A stretch of DNA of 64,000 bases from an uncultured Lachnospiraceae bacterium (GCA_910584845.1 CAJUDH010000001.1:335877-399876), one strand, 5' to 3'. Positions 1-8,426 are shown, numbered from the stretch's first letter. The notes: generated by a model from the sequence alone, not told the origin. Numbers and translations: made by a program.

Positions 1-297
1 CCATTGACAAAAGATAATATTTCACGTATCGTAGACCTGATGGTTGCCGACGTGAACCACCGGCTGGCAGAGAAGGATTTGGAAATCCGGCTGACCGCCC
101 CGGCCAAAGCTTTCATCACAGGCCATGGTTATGACCCCTCTTACGGCGCCCGCCCACTGCGCCGGTTCCTGCAAAAACATGTAGAAACCCTGGCGGCGCG
201 TATTATCCTTGAAGGAAACATAAGCCAAGGCCAGCCCATAGTTATTGACACAGCCCCTGACGGCAAAAGTTTGACCGCCACCGCCCAATGCCCCTAA
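1..297 (+). CDS. clpB: ATP-dependent chaperone ClpB, C-terminal end (partial)
   Basis: This is the last ~98 codons of ClpB, the hexameric AAA+ disaggregase that works with DnaK/DnaJ to rescue aggregated proteins in the cytoplasm. The gene enters from the left edge in frame 1. The visible part is the D2 small domain, with the family signature GYDPSYGARPLRR and then LQKHVETLAARIIL. The ttg at position 4 is an internal codon, not a start. The tail after the family core (about 20 residues) is poorly conserved, as is usual. A strong hairpin follows within 25 bases, so clpB is the last gene of its transcript. Confidence 0.93.
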   Translation, partial: PLTKDNISRIVDLMVADVNHRLAEKDLEIRLTAPAKAFITGHGYDPSYGARPLRRFLQKHVETLAARIILEGNISQGQPIVIDTAPDGKSLTATAQCP

Positions 298-319
298 CCC
301 AGGCCAATACCTTTTAACG

Positions 320-365
320 GGGACAAACCACGGCAGGGCCTATCGCCCTTGCCGTGGTTTGTCCC
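320..365 (+). terminator. Hairpin after clpB, probable terminator
   Basis: A 20-21 bp stem (gggacaaaccacggc... pairing with ...gccgtggtttgtccc) with a 5-base loop and one bulged base. It lies just after the clpB stop. The U-tract is weak, but the stem is long and GC-rich. It may act in both directions, since the cotJ operon converges from the right. Confidence 0.7.
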
Positions 366-495
366 TATGCCAGGAAAATATCCATTACCGTCCCTTTATA
401 GGGCGGCACAGGATAACCATTTTATTTTCTATCATTAGGCCTTCCCGAAAGCCACGCCTCCCTTTCGCAAATGGCCGAATTTCTCCTTTATAAAA

Positions 496-1107
496 TCAAG
501 CATTTACAAATTGTTTATCAAATTCCGGGTTAAAATAATAAAAGTTCTTCTCATCCAATTTTGCCTTTGTTTTTTCCAGTGCTTCCCCAAACCTCTGGAA
601 ATGCACCACTTCCCGTTCACGCAAAAACTTCAGGGGCTCCAGCACATCTGGGTCATCAATAACCCGGATCAGGTTTTCATATACGGTCCGGGCCTTTTGT
701 TCTGCAGCCAAATCCTCAAACAGGTCTGCAAAAACATCCCCTTTCGACTGGAATTCACATGCGTTAAAAGGTACGCCGGCCGCCGCGTTCGGCCAGATGC
801 CGACCGTATGGTCGATATAATAGGCATCAAACCCTGCGGCCTTAGCATCCTCCGCCTTCATGTTTTTAGTTAACTGGTAAATAATGGCGCAAATGACCTC
901 CAAATGGGCCAGTTCTTCTGTGCCAATGTCCGTCAACAGCCCGGCTATTTCTTTACAAGGCATGGTATACCGTTGGGAAAGGTAACGCATGGAAGCGGAC
1001 AGTTCCCCGTCAGGCCCGCCGAATTGGCTGATGACCAGAGAAGCGGTTTTTGGGCAGGTTTTTTTAATATTGACTGGATATTGCAGCCGTTTTTCATAAG
1101 TCCACAT
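496..1107 (-). CDS. cotJC: Spore coat protein CotJC, manganese catalase family
   Basis: CotJC belongs to the manganese (non-haem) catalase family and is a spore-coat component that disproportionates hydrogen peroxide. The 203-residue frame shows the ferritin-like four-helix pattern with metal ligands in GTEELAHLE and in AEQKAR...EREVVHFQRFGE. Length matches CotJC. An upstream in-frame extension is open to 1302, but the ATG at 1107 (MWTYEKRL) has a good ribosome site (ggaggtgcc) right before it and matches the family N-terminus. It follows cotJB with a one-base gap, so the two are translationally coupled in cotJABC. Confidence 0.93.
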   Translation of the reverse strand: MWTYEKRLQYPVNIKKTCPKTASLVISQFGGPDGELSASMRYLSQRYTMPCKEIAGLLTDIGTEELAHLEVICAIIYQLTKNMKAEDAKAAGFDAYYIDHTVGIWPNAAAGVPFNACEFQSKGDVFADLFEDLAAEQKARTVYENLIRVIDDPDVLEPLKFLREREVVHFQRFGEALEKTKAKLDEKNFYYFNPEFDKQFVNA

Positions 1108-1108
1108 A

Positions 1109-1408
1109 CTAGGCACCTCCTTGATTGTCCCAAGGCAACGGTCCATCCGACCAGGTAAAATGCCGTTGCCCCGGATATTTACTATAAGACCCCGTCTCGT
1201 TATTGGTATCCGGGCAGACCATAGACGGGGCCAACGGCTCAAATTCCCGGGCATAATTCTGCATTTGTTGATACCGTAAATGATTGGCTTGGGCAAAAGC
1301 ATCCAAGGCTTCCTGGTCTAAAGGGTGGGTATCCAGATACAAAGTCAGGTCATCCACCTGAAAGCTGGTCTGTTGGATTTCTTCCAGCAATTGTGCGCGG
1401 TTAGCCAA
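1109..1408 (-). CDS. cotJB: Spore coat protein CotJB
   Basis: CotJB is a small spore-coat protein made with CotJA and CotJC. The sequence shows the family pattern: an N-terminal helix (LLEEIQQTSFQVDDLTLYLDTHP), then AFAQANHLRYQQM, and a C-terminal Trp/Pro segment. Two starts are possible. The ATG at 1423 overlaps the sequence ggaggtgg, which is itself an ideal ribosome site for a TTG at 1408 (LANRAQL). I chose the TTG because the ATG would lie inside the Shine-Dalgarno. The start overlaps the end of cotJA by a few bases. Role inferred from family and operon. Confidence 0.85.
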   Translation of the reverse strand: MANRAQLLEEIQQTSFQVDDLTLYLDTHPLDQEALDAFAQANHLRYQQMQNYAREFEPLAPSMVCPDTNNETGSYSKYPGQRHFTWSDGPLPWDNQGGA

Positions 1409-1622
1409 GGACCCCACCTCCATTCTTATAGAATGGTTTGTCCAAACAAGGAAACACCGTCCCCTTTTTTATCGAAATGGCCGCATCATAGAGGACTTCC
1501 CACCGCTGCATGGGGACCGTAGCCATCGCAATTACCAGCCCTGCTTCAGACGAAGGCGCCGGCAGCTTTTCTCCGCATCCACAAGAAGCCGGAGCCGCTT
1601 CACAAGCACAAGAACTCATCAT
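1401..1622 (-). CDS. cotJA: Spore coat associated protein CotJA
   Basis: A 73-residue CotJA-type protein. The core (VPMQRWEVLYDA... and GTVFPCLDKPFY) matches the family. The N-terminus carries a Cys-rich stretch (CACEAAPASCGCG) that is longer than in Bacillus CotJA and could bind metal or cross-link in the coat. A clear ribosome site (aaaggagag) precedes the ATG. It is the first gene of cotJABC, which in Bacillus is transcribed in the mother cell by sigma-E. I could not identify a convincing sigma-E promoter upstream. Confidence 0.88.
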   Translation of the reverse strand: MMSSCACEAAPASCGCGEKLPAPSSEAGLVIAMATVPMQRWEVLYDAAISIKKGTVFPCLDKPFYKNGGGVLG

Positions 1623-2114
1623 AAAACTCTCCTTTCCGTTTCATCCTATTTTTCCTGGCTACTAAACCCAAATGCCAAGAGATTGTTTCGAAAAAAATCC
1701 ATGCACCCGCAAAATGACTCTATGCCAGTTACAAAAATCTTTTCGGAACTAATCTTTATTATGGGCACAAGAATAAAATTTACGATGATAGATCATTGTC
1801 AGAAAAGGAAAGGTTGCCATGGGAATTGGTATTTATAAATTTTTAATAACCGTGGCAACACGGCGTTGTGGCGCCGGAAACGCTTTTCCGGCCGGTTCGG
1901 GCAAACGGAAAAAAATCCAACTGTATTAGGGGAAGATTGGATCTTTACCCGGTGAAAACCTGGGTGCCTTTTATAAAAATGACATTTGTCACAAACAAAG
2001 TGATAAATGGAACCTTCCCTGGCTTTCGCCTTTGCTGTACAATAGCCTTGTGGGAACGTATCCCGCCCCACAAAGGCTATTCGCCAATCAATCCCAAACC
2101 AGGAAAGGCGGCTT
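1623..2114. other. Divergent intergenic region between cotJA and the glycosyltransferase cluster
   Basis: No supported gene. It holds the promoters of two divergent units. Near the right end is a 14-bp hairpin (2041-2054 pairing with 2067-2081, aatagccttgtggg...) just upstream of the glycosyltransferase start; with no U-tract it is more likely a leader structure or operator than a terminator. A near-perfect 8-bp dyad, tttgtcac/gtgataaa, lies at 1985-2007 and could be a repressor site. Open frames here lack ribosome sites and look random. Confidence 0.5.
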
Positions 2115-3347
2115 ATGAAAAAAAATGTAGTGCTTTTTTACGGAATCCCTGCTTATGGCCATGTCTATTCCAACCTATACCTGGCCGGGCGCCTGGCAAA
2201 AACCGGGGTGCCTGTCATATATTATTCTACGGAAACCTTCCGCATGGCAATCGAAGCCAATGGGTGCCTCTACCGCCCTTACCCCATCTGCCAAGAAACA
2301 CTGGATTTGACCGACGGGAAAAAAATCTTAAAGCTCTATCGCCTGATTTTGCAATATACCCAAGAAATGCTTCCGGCCCTTTTAAAGGATGCCAAAAAGA
2401 TCCTCCCTTGTGGGGTTATTTTTGAATCACTGGCGCTATGGGGAAGGGCGATCAGCGACATGCTTTCATTGCCCTCTTTCAGCTTTTACAGCATCGCCGC
2501 CATCCATTGGCCGAAAGGAAACGGATTCTTTGCTTATGCCAGGGGGTTCTCCGGAGATTTCCTCTCACATACCGGGGAAATCCTCCCCGCTATGCGGCTT
2601 AGGTTTCAGTTAAAGCGGCGTTACCCGTTAAAAAAATTAGGTCTGCTTCCGGTCCTGATGAATAAAGGCACTTACAATTTAATGGGATATTCCCGGCGGT
2701 TTCAGCCAGGAGGAAAGAGTTTCGGGAACGATTACCTGTTTTTAGGCCCCTTGGCCTCTCATCGCCATATCATAGAAGCCAATGATTTTGCCTGCCCGGA
2801 CAAACCTTTTATTTATGTTTCCCTGGGGACTGTCTTCAATCAGGACCCTATGCTGGTACGGGAGCTGGTACGGCAGTTTGGCCAAGCCCGGGGTGGCCCC
2901 GAAAAAGGCGGCGGCAAACACACCGCTAACTGCCCGGTTATATTGGTATGGGATGGAAAAGCCGGGACGGCCCCTATCCGTTTCCCCCCTAATTTCATTG
3001 TCCGCCCTTTTGTCAACCAGGCAGAAATTTTTCCAAGAGCGTCCCTTTTCATTACGGCCGGGGGAGTCAACAGTATCCACGAAGCCCTTTCCCATGGTGT
3101 CCCATGCCTGCTATGCCCACAACAGGGCGAACAATTTTTAAACGCGAGGCAGTTTGAAAAAATGGGGTTCGGAAAAATACTCAAGAATCCGGCCAGCCTC
3201 TACCAGGAAGCCCAAGAAACCATACGCCTTAAAGATACCTGGGACAAAACATGGCAGCAGGAAATGACGTCCCTACATATTAACCGGGCACTATGGCTCA
3301 TTCGCCGATGTTGCCTTCCGCAAACCCCTCCCGGTCCATTGCCGTAA
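2115..3347 (+). CDS. Family 1 glycosyltransferase (MGT/UGT type)
   Basis: A 410-residue GT-B fold glycosyltransferase of the macrolide/UDP-glucuronosyl type, which moves a sugar from a nucleotide-sugar to a small-molecule or lipid acceptor. The N-terminal acceptor domain begins with the expected strand and GIPAYGHVYSNL. The C-terminal donor domain has VSLGTVFNQ (~235) and the donor signature AGGVNSIHEALSHGVP with a downstream PQQGEQ (about 310-335), where the Gln/Glu pair contacts the donor sugar. Ribosome site aggaaagg precedes the ATG. It leads a co-oriented cluster with a reductase/hydrolase fusion, a ligase and a KAS III-like enzyme, so its acceptor is plausibly an acyl product of that pathway (inference). 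The 414-base gap to the next gene is the weak link in calling one operon. Confidence 0.88.
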   Translation: MKKNVVLFYGIPAYGHVYSNLYLAGRLAKTGVPVIYYSTETFRMAIEANGCLYRPYPICQETLDLTDGKKILKLYRLILQYTQEMLPALLKDAKKILPCGVIFESLALWGRAISDMLSLPSFSFYSIAAIHWPKGNGFFAYARGFSGDFLSHTGEILPAMRLRFQLKRRYPLKKLGLLPVLMNKGTYNLMGYSRRFQPGGKSFGNDYLFLGPLASHRHIIEANDFACPDKPFIYVSLGTVFNQDPMLVRELVRQFGQARGGPEKGGGKHTANCPVILVWDGKAGTAPIRFPPNFIVRPFVNQAEIFPRASLFITAGGVNSIHEALSHGVPCLLCPQQGEQFLNARQFEKMGFGKILKNPASLYQEAQETIRLKDTWDKTWQQEMTSLHINRALWLIRRCCLPQTPPGPLP

Positions 3348-3761
3348 CCTTTCCTCTGCCCACGATACTACCTTGCGTGCTTCCTAGATTATAACCGGCA
3401 AAACCCTTAAGGCGCCCAGATTGTGCCGTCTGTGTTTTCCCGTGATGTGGGCAAAACCTGCAGCATATCTGCCCATAGGCAAACCTGGCCCGGTAGCCAC
3501 ATCCATTGGCGGCAAGGAAAACCGTAAAATCCAGGCAAGTAACCGGGGCAAAGGATACCGGATCCACCGTCAGCCGGCAAAGCGGGGGAGACGCCAGTAT
3601 TTCACAATAGTGGGGATAAACCGGCAAATATCAATTTTAATATTGAAAAAAGTGGGGTGTTTTCCCAAAAAAACACTAAAAATCAGCAAAATAATTCAAT
3701 CTACAATCCATATCAAAAATGCCAAGACAAAACGATAGCCAAAGAAAGGGGCTGAAAACAA
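3348..3761. other. Unexplained 414-base gap inside the biosynthetic cluster
   Basis: No gene on either strand has a ribosome site or recognisable product. The first ~260 bases are GC-rich and contain three copies of ccggcaaa (about 3395, 3574, 3621) with several short inverted segments. The last ~150 bases are A-rich, like a leader before the next start (aaaggggctgaaaacaa ATG). The GC-rich part could be a structured RNA leader or the remains of a lost gene. It does not carry the conserved cores of the cobalamin, c-di-GMP or T-box leaders that I checked by eye. Confidence 0.4.
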
Positions 3762-5759
3762 ATGGAGGATTATCCGAACCCTTCCAAAGATACGGTATTG
3801 GTGACAGGAGCCACCGGATTTTTGGGCGAATATCTGGTACGAAGGTTAACCGGAAAATACCGCGTCCTTGCATTAGGCCGGAACCGGGACAAAGGCCGGT
3901 ATCTGGAAAAACTGGGGGCTGTGTTTTGCCGGGGAGATTTCACTGACGAATCCCAATGTGCCCGTTATTTTCAAGACGCCCGTTTCGTGATCCATGCCGG
4001 GGCCTTGTCTTCGGTATGGGGGACATGGGACGATTTCTATCAGACCAATGTAGCAGGCACTGCGCTGGTGGCCAAATTATGCTATCAAAATAAAATCAAG
4101 CGGCTGGTTTATGTGTCTTCCCCCAGCATTTACAGCGAAAAAGCCGACAGGCTGTCTATCCGGGAAGAACAGGCGCCCCGAAAAAACATGCTAAATTATT
4201 ATATCCAATCCAAATTGATGGCCGAACGGGAAATCCGCCGTTGGAACAAAAGAGGGCTGGAGACGGTAATTTTACGCCCCCGAGGCCTGATCGGAATCGG
4301 CGATACCAGCCTGGTCCCCCGGTTAATGCGGGCCAACCGGCAAACTGGCATCCCCCTCTTTCGAAATGGCAACAACCTGGTGGATTTGACCAGTGTGGAA
4401 AATGCGGCCTTAGCCTGCGAATTGGCCATGACCGCCCAGGGAGCACAGGGACAGGCATTTAATATCACCAATGGGGAGCCCGCCCCCTTCCAAATACGTT
4501 TGGAACAGTTTCTGGATGCCGCAGGGGAACCCCCCCGTTACCGGAACCTCCCGTTCCCCGTATTGTATTGCCTGGCAAAGATTTTCGAATGGGCGTACCT
4601 CATCCTCCACATATCTGGAGAGCCTCCATTGACCCGCTATACCGTTTGTACTTTGGCATTCGCACAGACTTTGGATATAAAACGGGCCCGGGAAACCCTT
4701 AAATACGAACCGGAAAAGACCCTGGCAGAATCCATTGGCGAATACGGAAAATGGTGGAAAGAAAACGCCTGTCAAACATCCCGGAAAAACGCCCTGTTTA
4801 GAAAGAAGGCCGGAAAACCCAGGCATAGCCCTAAAAAAACCTTTGCTGCAGAAAACGGGCCTGCCCTGGTAACCCAAGTGAAACCATATGCCTGTGGCTA
4901 TTGCACCAACAATTTGGTTTTTGCATTCCGGCGCCGGCCTTGGGAAAAACGTCAATTCCCAGCCACTGCCTTTTGGATCCATCATAAAAAACTGGGAAAC
5001 CTCCTATACGATACCGGATACTCGGAACAGATTTTTCAACAAAGGCCCTTTTTAATATTATACCGGCTGTTAAACCCCGTAACCTTGAACCCCCGCCAAA
5101 CGATATGCCGGCAATTGCAGGCCGACGGCATCCGGCCAGAATCCATAAAAACTATTTTATTATCCCATGCCCATCCTGACCATATAGGCGGCCTTTCCCA
5201 GTTTCCCGGCTACCGGCTGGTGGCTTTCAAGGAAACCTTGGACAGGCTGGAAAACCCCAAAGCCCGTATGCTGATGGACAAGGGGCTTCTCCCCCATAAA
5301 AGCTGCATAATCCGCAAGTCCCTGCCCAAAAACCAACTTTACCGCCACTTCCTCTGTTCCTATTTTGAACAGGTTTATGATTTATTGGGGGACGGAAGCA
5401 TCATCGGTGTAAGGCTGGACGGCCATGTCAAAGGGCAGCTGGGGTTATGGATCCCTGACAAAAACCTGTTTTTGGCGGCAGATGCCTGTTGGGGCAATGA
5501 CCTTATAAGCTCAACCCGGCACATGCGTTGGCTCCCCCGGTCCCTCCAAGAGGATTTTTCCCAATATCAGGATACACTTCGGCAAATTTGCCAATTAAAA
5601 CAGGATTATCCCCAGATCCACATCTGGTTCAGCCATGAGCCGGTACAAAAAGGGCACCTTCCACAAAATAGGGCAATGGGCCCTTTACCTTTAACAAGCA
5701 TTTACGCCGCTACTTTTCTCCGGCAGGACAAAAAAAGGGAGGGAAAACATGCCAGCTGA
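3762..5759 (+). CDS. Fusion of an NAD(P)-dependent SDR (3-beta-HSD/OleD-like) and a metallo-beta-lactamase fold hydrolase
   Basis: A 665-residue two-domain protein. Residues ~10-330 form an extended SDR of the epimerase/3-beta-HSD type, with a Rossmann loop TGATGFLG at 15-22, VYVSSPSIY near 117-124 and the catalytic Tyr-Lys pair at 147/151 (YIQSK). Residues ~365-650 form a metallo-beta-lactamase fold with metal motif HAHPDH (469-474), His555, Asp574 and His625, all ligands present. The SDR part resembles OleD and sterol dehydrogenases that reduce 2-acyl-3-keto acids; the second part should hydrolyse an ester, thioester or lactone. The two are usually separate proteins; here one frame links them through a basic segment (~340-362). 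The stop overlaps the next start. Exact substrates are unknown. Confidence 0.88.
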   Translation: MEDYPNPSKDTVLVTGATGFLGEYLVRRLTGKYRVLALGRNRDKGRYLEKLGAVFCRGDFTDESQCARYFQDARFVIHAGALSSVWGTWDDFYQTNVAGTALVAKLCYQNKIKRLVYVSSPSIYSEKADRLSIREEQAPRKNMLNYYIQSKLMAEREIRRWNKRGLETVILRPRGLIGIGDTSLVPRLMRANRQTGIPLFRNGNNLVDLTSVENAALACELAMTAQGAQGQAFNITNGEPAPFQIRLEQFLDAAGEPPRYRNLPFPVLYCLAKIFEWAYLILHISGEPPLTRYTVCTLAFAQTLDIKRARETLKYEPEKTLAESIGEYGKWWKENACQTSRKNALFRKKAGKPRHSPKKTFAAENGPALVTQVKPYACGYCTNNLVFAFRRRPWEKRQFPATAFWIHHKKLGNLLYDTGYSEQIFQQRPFLILYRLLNPVTLNPRQTICRQLQADGIRPESIKTILLSHAHPDHIGGLSQFPGYRLVAFKETLDRLENPKARMLMDKGLLPHKSCIIRKSLPKNQLYRHFLCSYFEQVYDLLGDGSIIGVRLDGHVKGQLGLWIPDKNLFLAADACWGNDLISSTRHMRWLPRSLQEDFSQYQDTLRQICQLKQDYPQIHIWFSHEPVQKGHLPQNRAMGPLPLTSIYAATFLRQDKKREGKHAS

Positions 5760-7098
5760 CCCGTTTAAAGTATTCCTATACTACCTGCATTATAAATATG
5801 GCCGTCCATTTACCAGCCGGAAATCACTGGAACGATGGCAAAACAAAAAAATCAAAAAACACCTAAAATATGTGGCAAAATATTCCCCTTTATACCACGG
5901 GATGAAACAGCTGGATCAATATCCCGTTGCTGATAAACCTTTTATGATGAAAAACTTCTCGAAATTAAATACAGTGGGGATCTGCCGGGAAGAGGCGGAA
6001 GCTTTTGCCATAAAAGCAGAAAAAAACCGGGATTTTGCCCCCAAATTAAAAGGCGTTACCGTAGGGTTAAGCTCAGGAACCTCCGGAAACCGTGGAATTT
6101 TCCTGGTTTCCGACCATGAAAAAAACCAGTGGGCCGGCTATATATTGGCAAAATTCCTTCCCAATAACCTTTTCACCTCTTGCTCCATTGCCTTTTTTAT
6201 GCGGGCTGACAGCAATTTATACGAAGCCGTCCGCTCCAGGCAAATCCGATTCCATTTTTTTGACTTGTACCAGGACCTTGGCACACATCGGCACCGCTTG
6301 GAGGAAATATGCCCGCAGATTTTAGTAGGGCAACCGTCCCTGTTGCTTATGCTGGCCGGTGAAAAGGCAACGGGGCGGCTGGCCATCTTCCCCCAAATTG
6401 TAATTTCCATCGCAGAAGTGTTGGAAAAGGAAGATGAAGCCCGCCTGAAAAAGGCATTTGGCTTAAAGGTTATCCATCAAGTATATCAATGTACAGAAGG
6501 GTGCCTGGCAACCACCTGTCCTTACGGGACATTACATTTAAATGAAGACATCGTGTCGATTGAACGGGAATATTTGGATGGGCACCGTTTTATCCCTATT
6601 GTCACAGACTTTTGCCGAAAAGCCCAGCCCGTTATCCGTTACCGCCTAAATGATATATTAATAGAAAGAAAAAAACCTTGCCCCTGCAAAAGCCCTTTCC
6701 TTGCCCTGGAAAAAATTGAAGGCAGGGAGGATGATATATTCCAGTTTCAAAGTCCCGACGGGACCATAAAGCAGGTATTCCCTGACTTTATCCGGAGATG
6801 CTTCCTGTTCGCCTGCGCACAGGAAACGCACCTCGGGGATTACCGTGCCGTGCAAGATACAGACGGGAAAATCATAATCCATGCCCATCTGACAGAGTCC
6901 GGAAAAAAGCAAGTGCAAAAAGAATTTCAATACCTGGCCCAAGACCAGGGGTTCCTTTTGCCAGAGATCACCTTTCAACCCTACACATGGGAACCAGGCA
7001 AAAAAATGAAACGGGTAGAGCGAAAACTCCCCTTAAAACTTCCGGAAGGAGGATCCACCAATGAAGTCCAGTCAAAAAGCACAATTCCGCAAAGTTAA
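5749..7098 (+). CDS. Adenylate-forming enzyme, F390 synthetase / phenylacetate-CoA ligase-like
   Basis: A 449-residue member of the PaaK/F390-synthetase branch of adenylating enzymes, which activate a carboxylate with ATP and often pass it to CoA. The ATP-loop signature VGLSSGTSGNRG is at ~105-116. Further conserved parts are YQCTEG near 248 and a C-terminal ligase subdomain (~330-430). A Cys-rich patch (TCPYG, PCPCKSPF) resembles the zinc-type Cys cluster of some PaaK relatives. It overlaps the previous gene by 11 bases and the next by 38, so translation is coupled. In this cluster it could activate the acyl substrate or close a beta-lactone, as OleC does from an unrelated subfamily; that is inference. 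Confidence 0.85.
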   Translation: MPADPFKVFLYYLHYKYGRPFTSRKSLERWQNKKIKKHLKYVAKYSPLYHGMKQLDQYPVADKPFMMKNFSKLNTVGICREEAEAFAIKAEKNRDFAPKLKGVTVGLSSGTSGNRGIFLVSDHEKNQWAGYILAKFLPNNLFTSCSIAFFMRADSNLYEAVRSRQIRFHFFDLYQDLGTHRHRLEEICPQILVGQPSLLLMLAGEKATGRLAIFPQIVISIAEVLEKEDEARLKKAFGLKVIHQVYQCTEGCLATTCPYGTLHLNEDIVSIEREYLDGHRFIPIVTDFCRKAQPVIRYRLNDILIERKKPCPCKSPFLALEKIEGREDDIFQFQSPDGTIKQVFPDFIRRCFLFACAQETHLGDYRAVQDTDGKIIIHAHLTESGKKQVQKEFQYLAQDQGFLLPEITFQPYTWEPGKKMKRVERKLPLKLPEGGSTNEVQSKSTIPQS

Positions 7099-8020
7099 AA
7101 TCCTTTCCATGGGAAAAGCACTGGCATCCCAAAAGCTTTCCTTTGGCGGCCAAGCCAGGTACCGGCTGGGAAACGGCCAAACAATATTAGATTTAGCCCA
7201 ACAGGCAGGGGAACAGGCACTTCGGGCCGCACGGCTGACAATCCGGGATATAGACTGTATTGTATGCGCCATGGCCACCCCACTCCAGGCAATCCCCTGC
7301 AACGGGGCATTAGTCCATGAACGCATGGCAAAAGGGCTGGGCATCCCTTCCATGGACATTAACACTACCTGTACCAGCTTTATTTCCGCCCTAGATGTTT
7401 TGTCCTATATGATTGCATCCGGACGGTATAACCGAGTATTGATCTTATCAGGGGACACAGCCTCCGCCGCCCTTAACCCTAACCAGAAAGAAAGCTACGA
7501 ATTATTTTCTGACGGGGCTACAGCCTGTATTTTAGCCCGGGCAGAAGAAGGCGAAGATTCGGCCATACTATACAGCAGCCAAAAAACATGGTCCGAAGGG
7601 GCCCATGACACGGAAATACGGGGCGGCTGTGGCTTAAAACCGGCTTTTTGCCTCAATGAAGGCAACCAGGAAGATTATTATTTTGACATGAAAGGCCCCC
7701 GGATATTAAAATTATGCGCAAAAAAACTCCCTTCTTTCCTGGAACAATCGTTTAAAGAAACGGGAATCAGCCGCCGGGACATCCGCCTGGTGATCCCCCA
7801 TCAGGCCAGCAAAGCCTTAGGGGTTATTATGCCACGCCTGGGGTTCCCCGCCGGCACCTACATCGACTTGGTATCCGAATATGGAAACCTGGTGTCTGCT
7901 TCCGTCCCCTTTGCCTTGTGTAAAACTATAGAAGAAGGCAAAATACAGCGGGGGGACTTGGCCCTTCTCCTTGGGACAGCTGCCGGCCTCACAGCCAATT
8001 TAATGTTGCTGCGGTATTGA
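7061..8020 (+). CDS. 3-oxoacyl-ACP synthase III-like condensing enzyme (FabH/OleA type)
   Basis: A 319-residue thiolase-fold enzyme of the KAS III class. The catalytic triad is complete: Cys104 in NTTCTSF, His247 in IPHQAS and Asn276 in EYGNLVSAS. Such enzymes form carbon-carbon bonds between acyl thioesters. Cluster context (SDR, ligase, hydrolase, glycosyltransferase) points to a specialised pathway rather than to housekeeping fatty-acid initiation. OleA-like head-to-head Claisen condensation is one possibility; FabH-like extension with malonyl-ACP is the other. The start at 7061 has an ideal ribosome site (aaggagga) lying inside the previous gene. It is the last gene of the cluster. Confidence 0.9.
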   Translation: MKSSQKAQFRKVKILSMGKALASQKLSFGGQARYRLGNGQTILDLAQQAGEQALRAARLTIRDIDCIVCAMATPLQAIPCNGALVHERMAKGLGIPSMDINTTCTSFISALDVLSYMIASGRYNRVLILSGDTASAALNPNQKESYELFSDGATACILARAEEGEDSAILYSSQKTWSEGAHDTEIRGGCGLKPAFCLNEGNQEDYYFDMKGPRILKLCAKKLPSFLEQSFKETGISRRDIRLVIPHQASKALGVIMPRLGFPAGTYIDLVSEYGNLVSASVPFALCKTIEEGKIQRGDLALLLGTAAGLTANLMLLRY

Positions 8021-8110
8021 CCCTCCCCCTTTCCCAATCCGGGGAATACGATGAAAGGACCATACCATAACCTGCTAACCATGAAATTCCTAGTTTTCTA
8101 TGGCAAACAG

Positions 8111-8139
8111 TTGTATAATTACATTATTTATAGTATGAT
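8111..8139 (+). promoter_or_regulatory. Sigma-A type promoter for the Cys/His-rich secreted peptide
   Basis: TTGTAT at 8111-8116, a 17-base spacer, then TATGAT at 8134-8139. The expected start of transcription is only ~15 bases before the ATG, with a strong aaaggagga ribosome site between them. Confidence 0.7.
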
Positions 8140-8162
8140 AAGGAAGAAAGGAGGAGGAAAAA

Positions 8163-8426
8163 ATGAAACGAAAAGCAATGGTTGTTTTCATGGCTGCCTT
8201 TTTGGCAACCACTTGCACAATACCGGCTTTTGCCCATTGCCATGGCCGTAACCGGCATTATAGCTGTGAAGGATCAGGAAATTATGCTGTATGCGAAGCC
8301 AACTGCGAAGATGGCTACCAATGTGGCGTTGACGGCCATTATTGCGAACTGCACAGAGACGGGGATTGCTGCACAGGGCAAGTAGCCGATGGGTATACCT
8401 ACAGCCGCGGCCATCATCACCATTAA
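8163..8426 (+). CDS. Small secreted Cys/His-rich protein
   Basis: An 87-residue exported protein of no family I recognise. Residues 1-24 are a typical signal peptide (MKRK, hydrophobic core, cleavage after PAFA). The mature ~63 residues contain eight cysteines (CHGRNRHYSC, CEANCEDGYQC, YCELHRDGDCC) and end in GHHHH. An even number of cysteines in an exported protein suggests disulphides; the His tail and Cys-His pairs suggest metal binding. It has its own promoter and ribosome site and is monocistronic. It could be a metal-buffering peptide, a Cys-knot peptide or a peptide toxin; nothing nearby decides. Confidence 0.75.
   Translation: MKRKAMVVFMAAFLATTCTIPAFAHCHGRNRHYSCEGSGNYAVCEANCEDGYQCGVDGHYCELHRDGDCCTGQVADGYTYSRGHHHH

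Noticed and set aside
496..1302. Long 268-codon version of CotJC
   Set aside because: The extra 65 codons overlap cotJB, lack a ribosome site and do not match the family; the ATG at 1107 does.
1868..2425. 185-codon open frame overlapping the glycosyltransferase start
   Set aside because: Out of frame with a clear gene, no ribosome site, composition of a shadow frame.
3348..3620. Cobalamin or c-di-GMP riboswitch in the gap
   Set aside because: Fragments such as gggagacgcc and ggcaaacc look suggestive, but the conserved core segments are not in the right order or complete.
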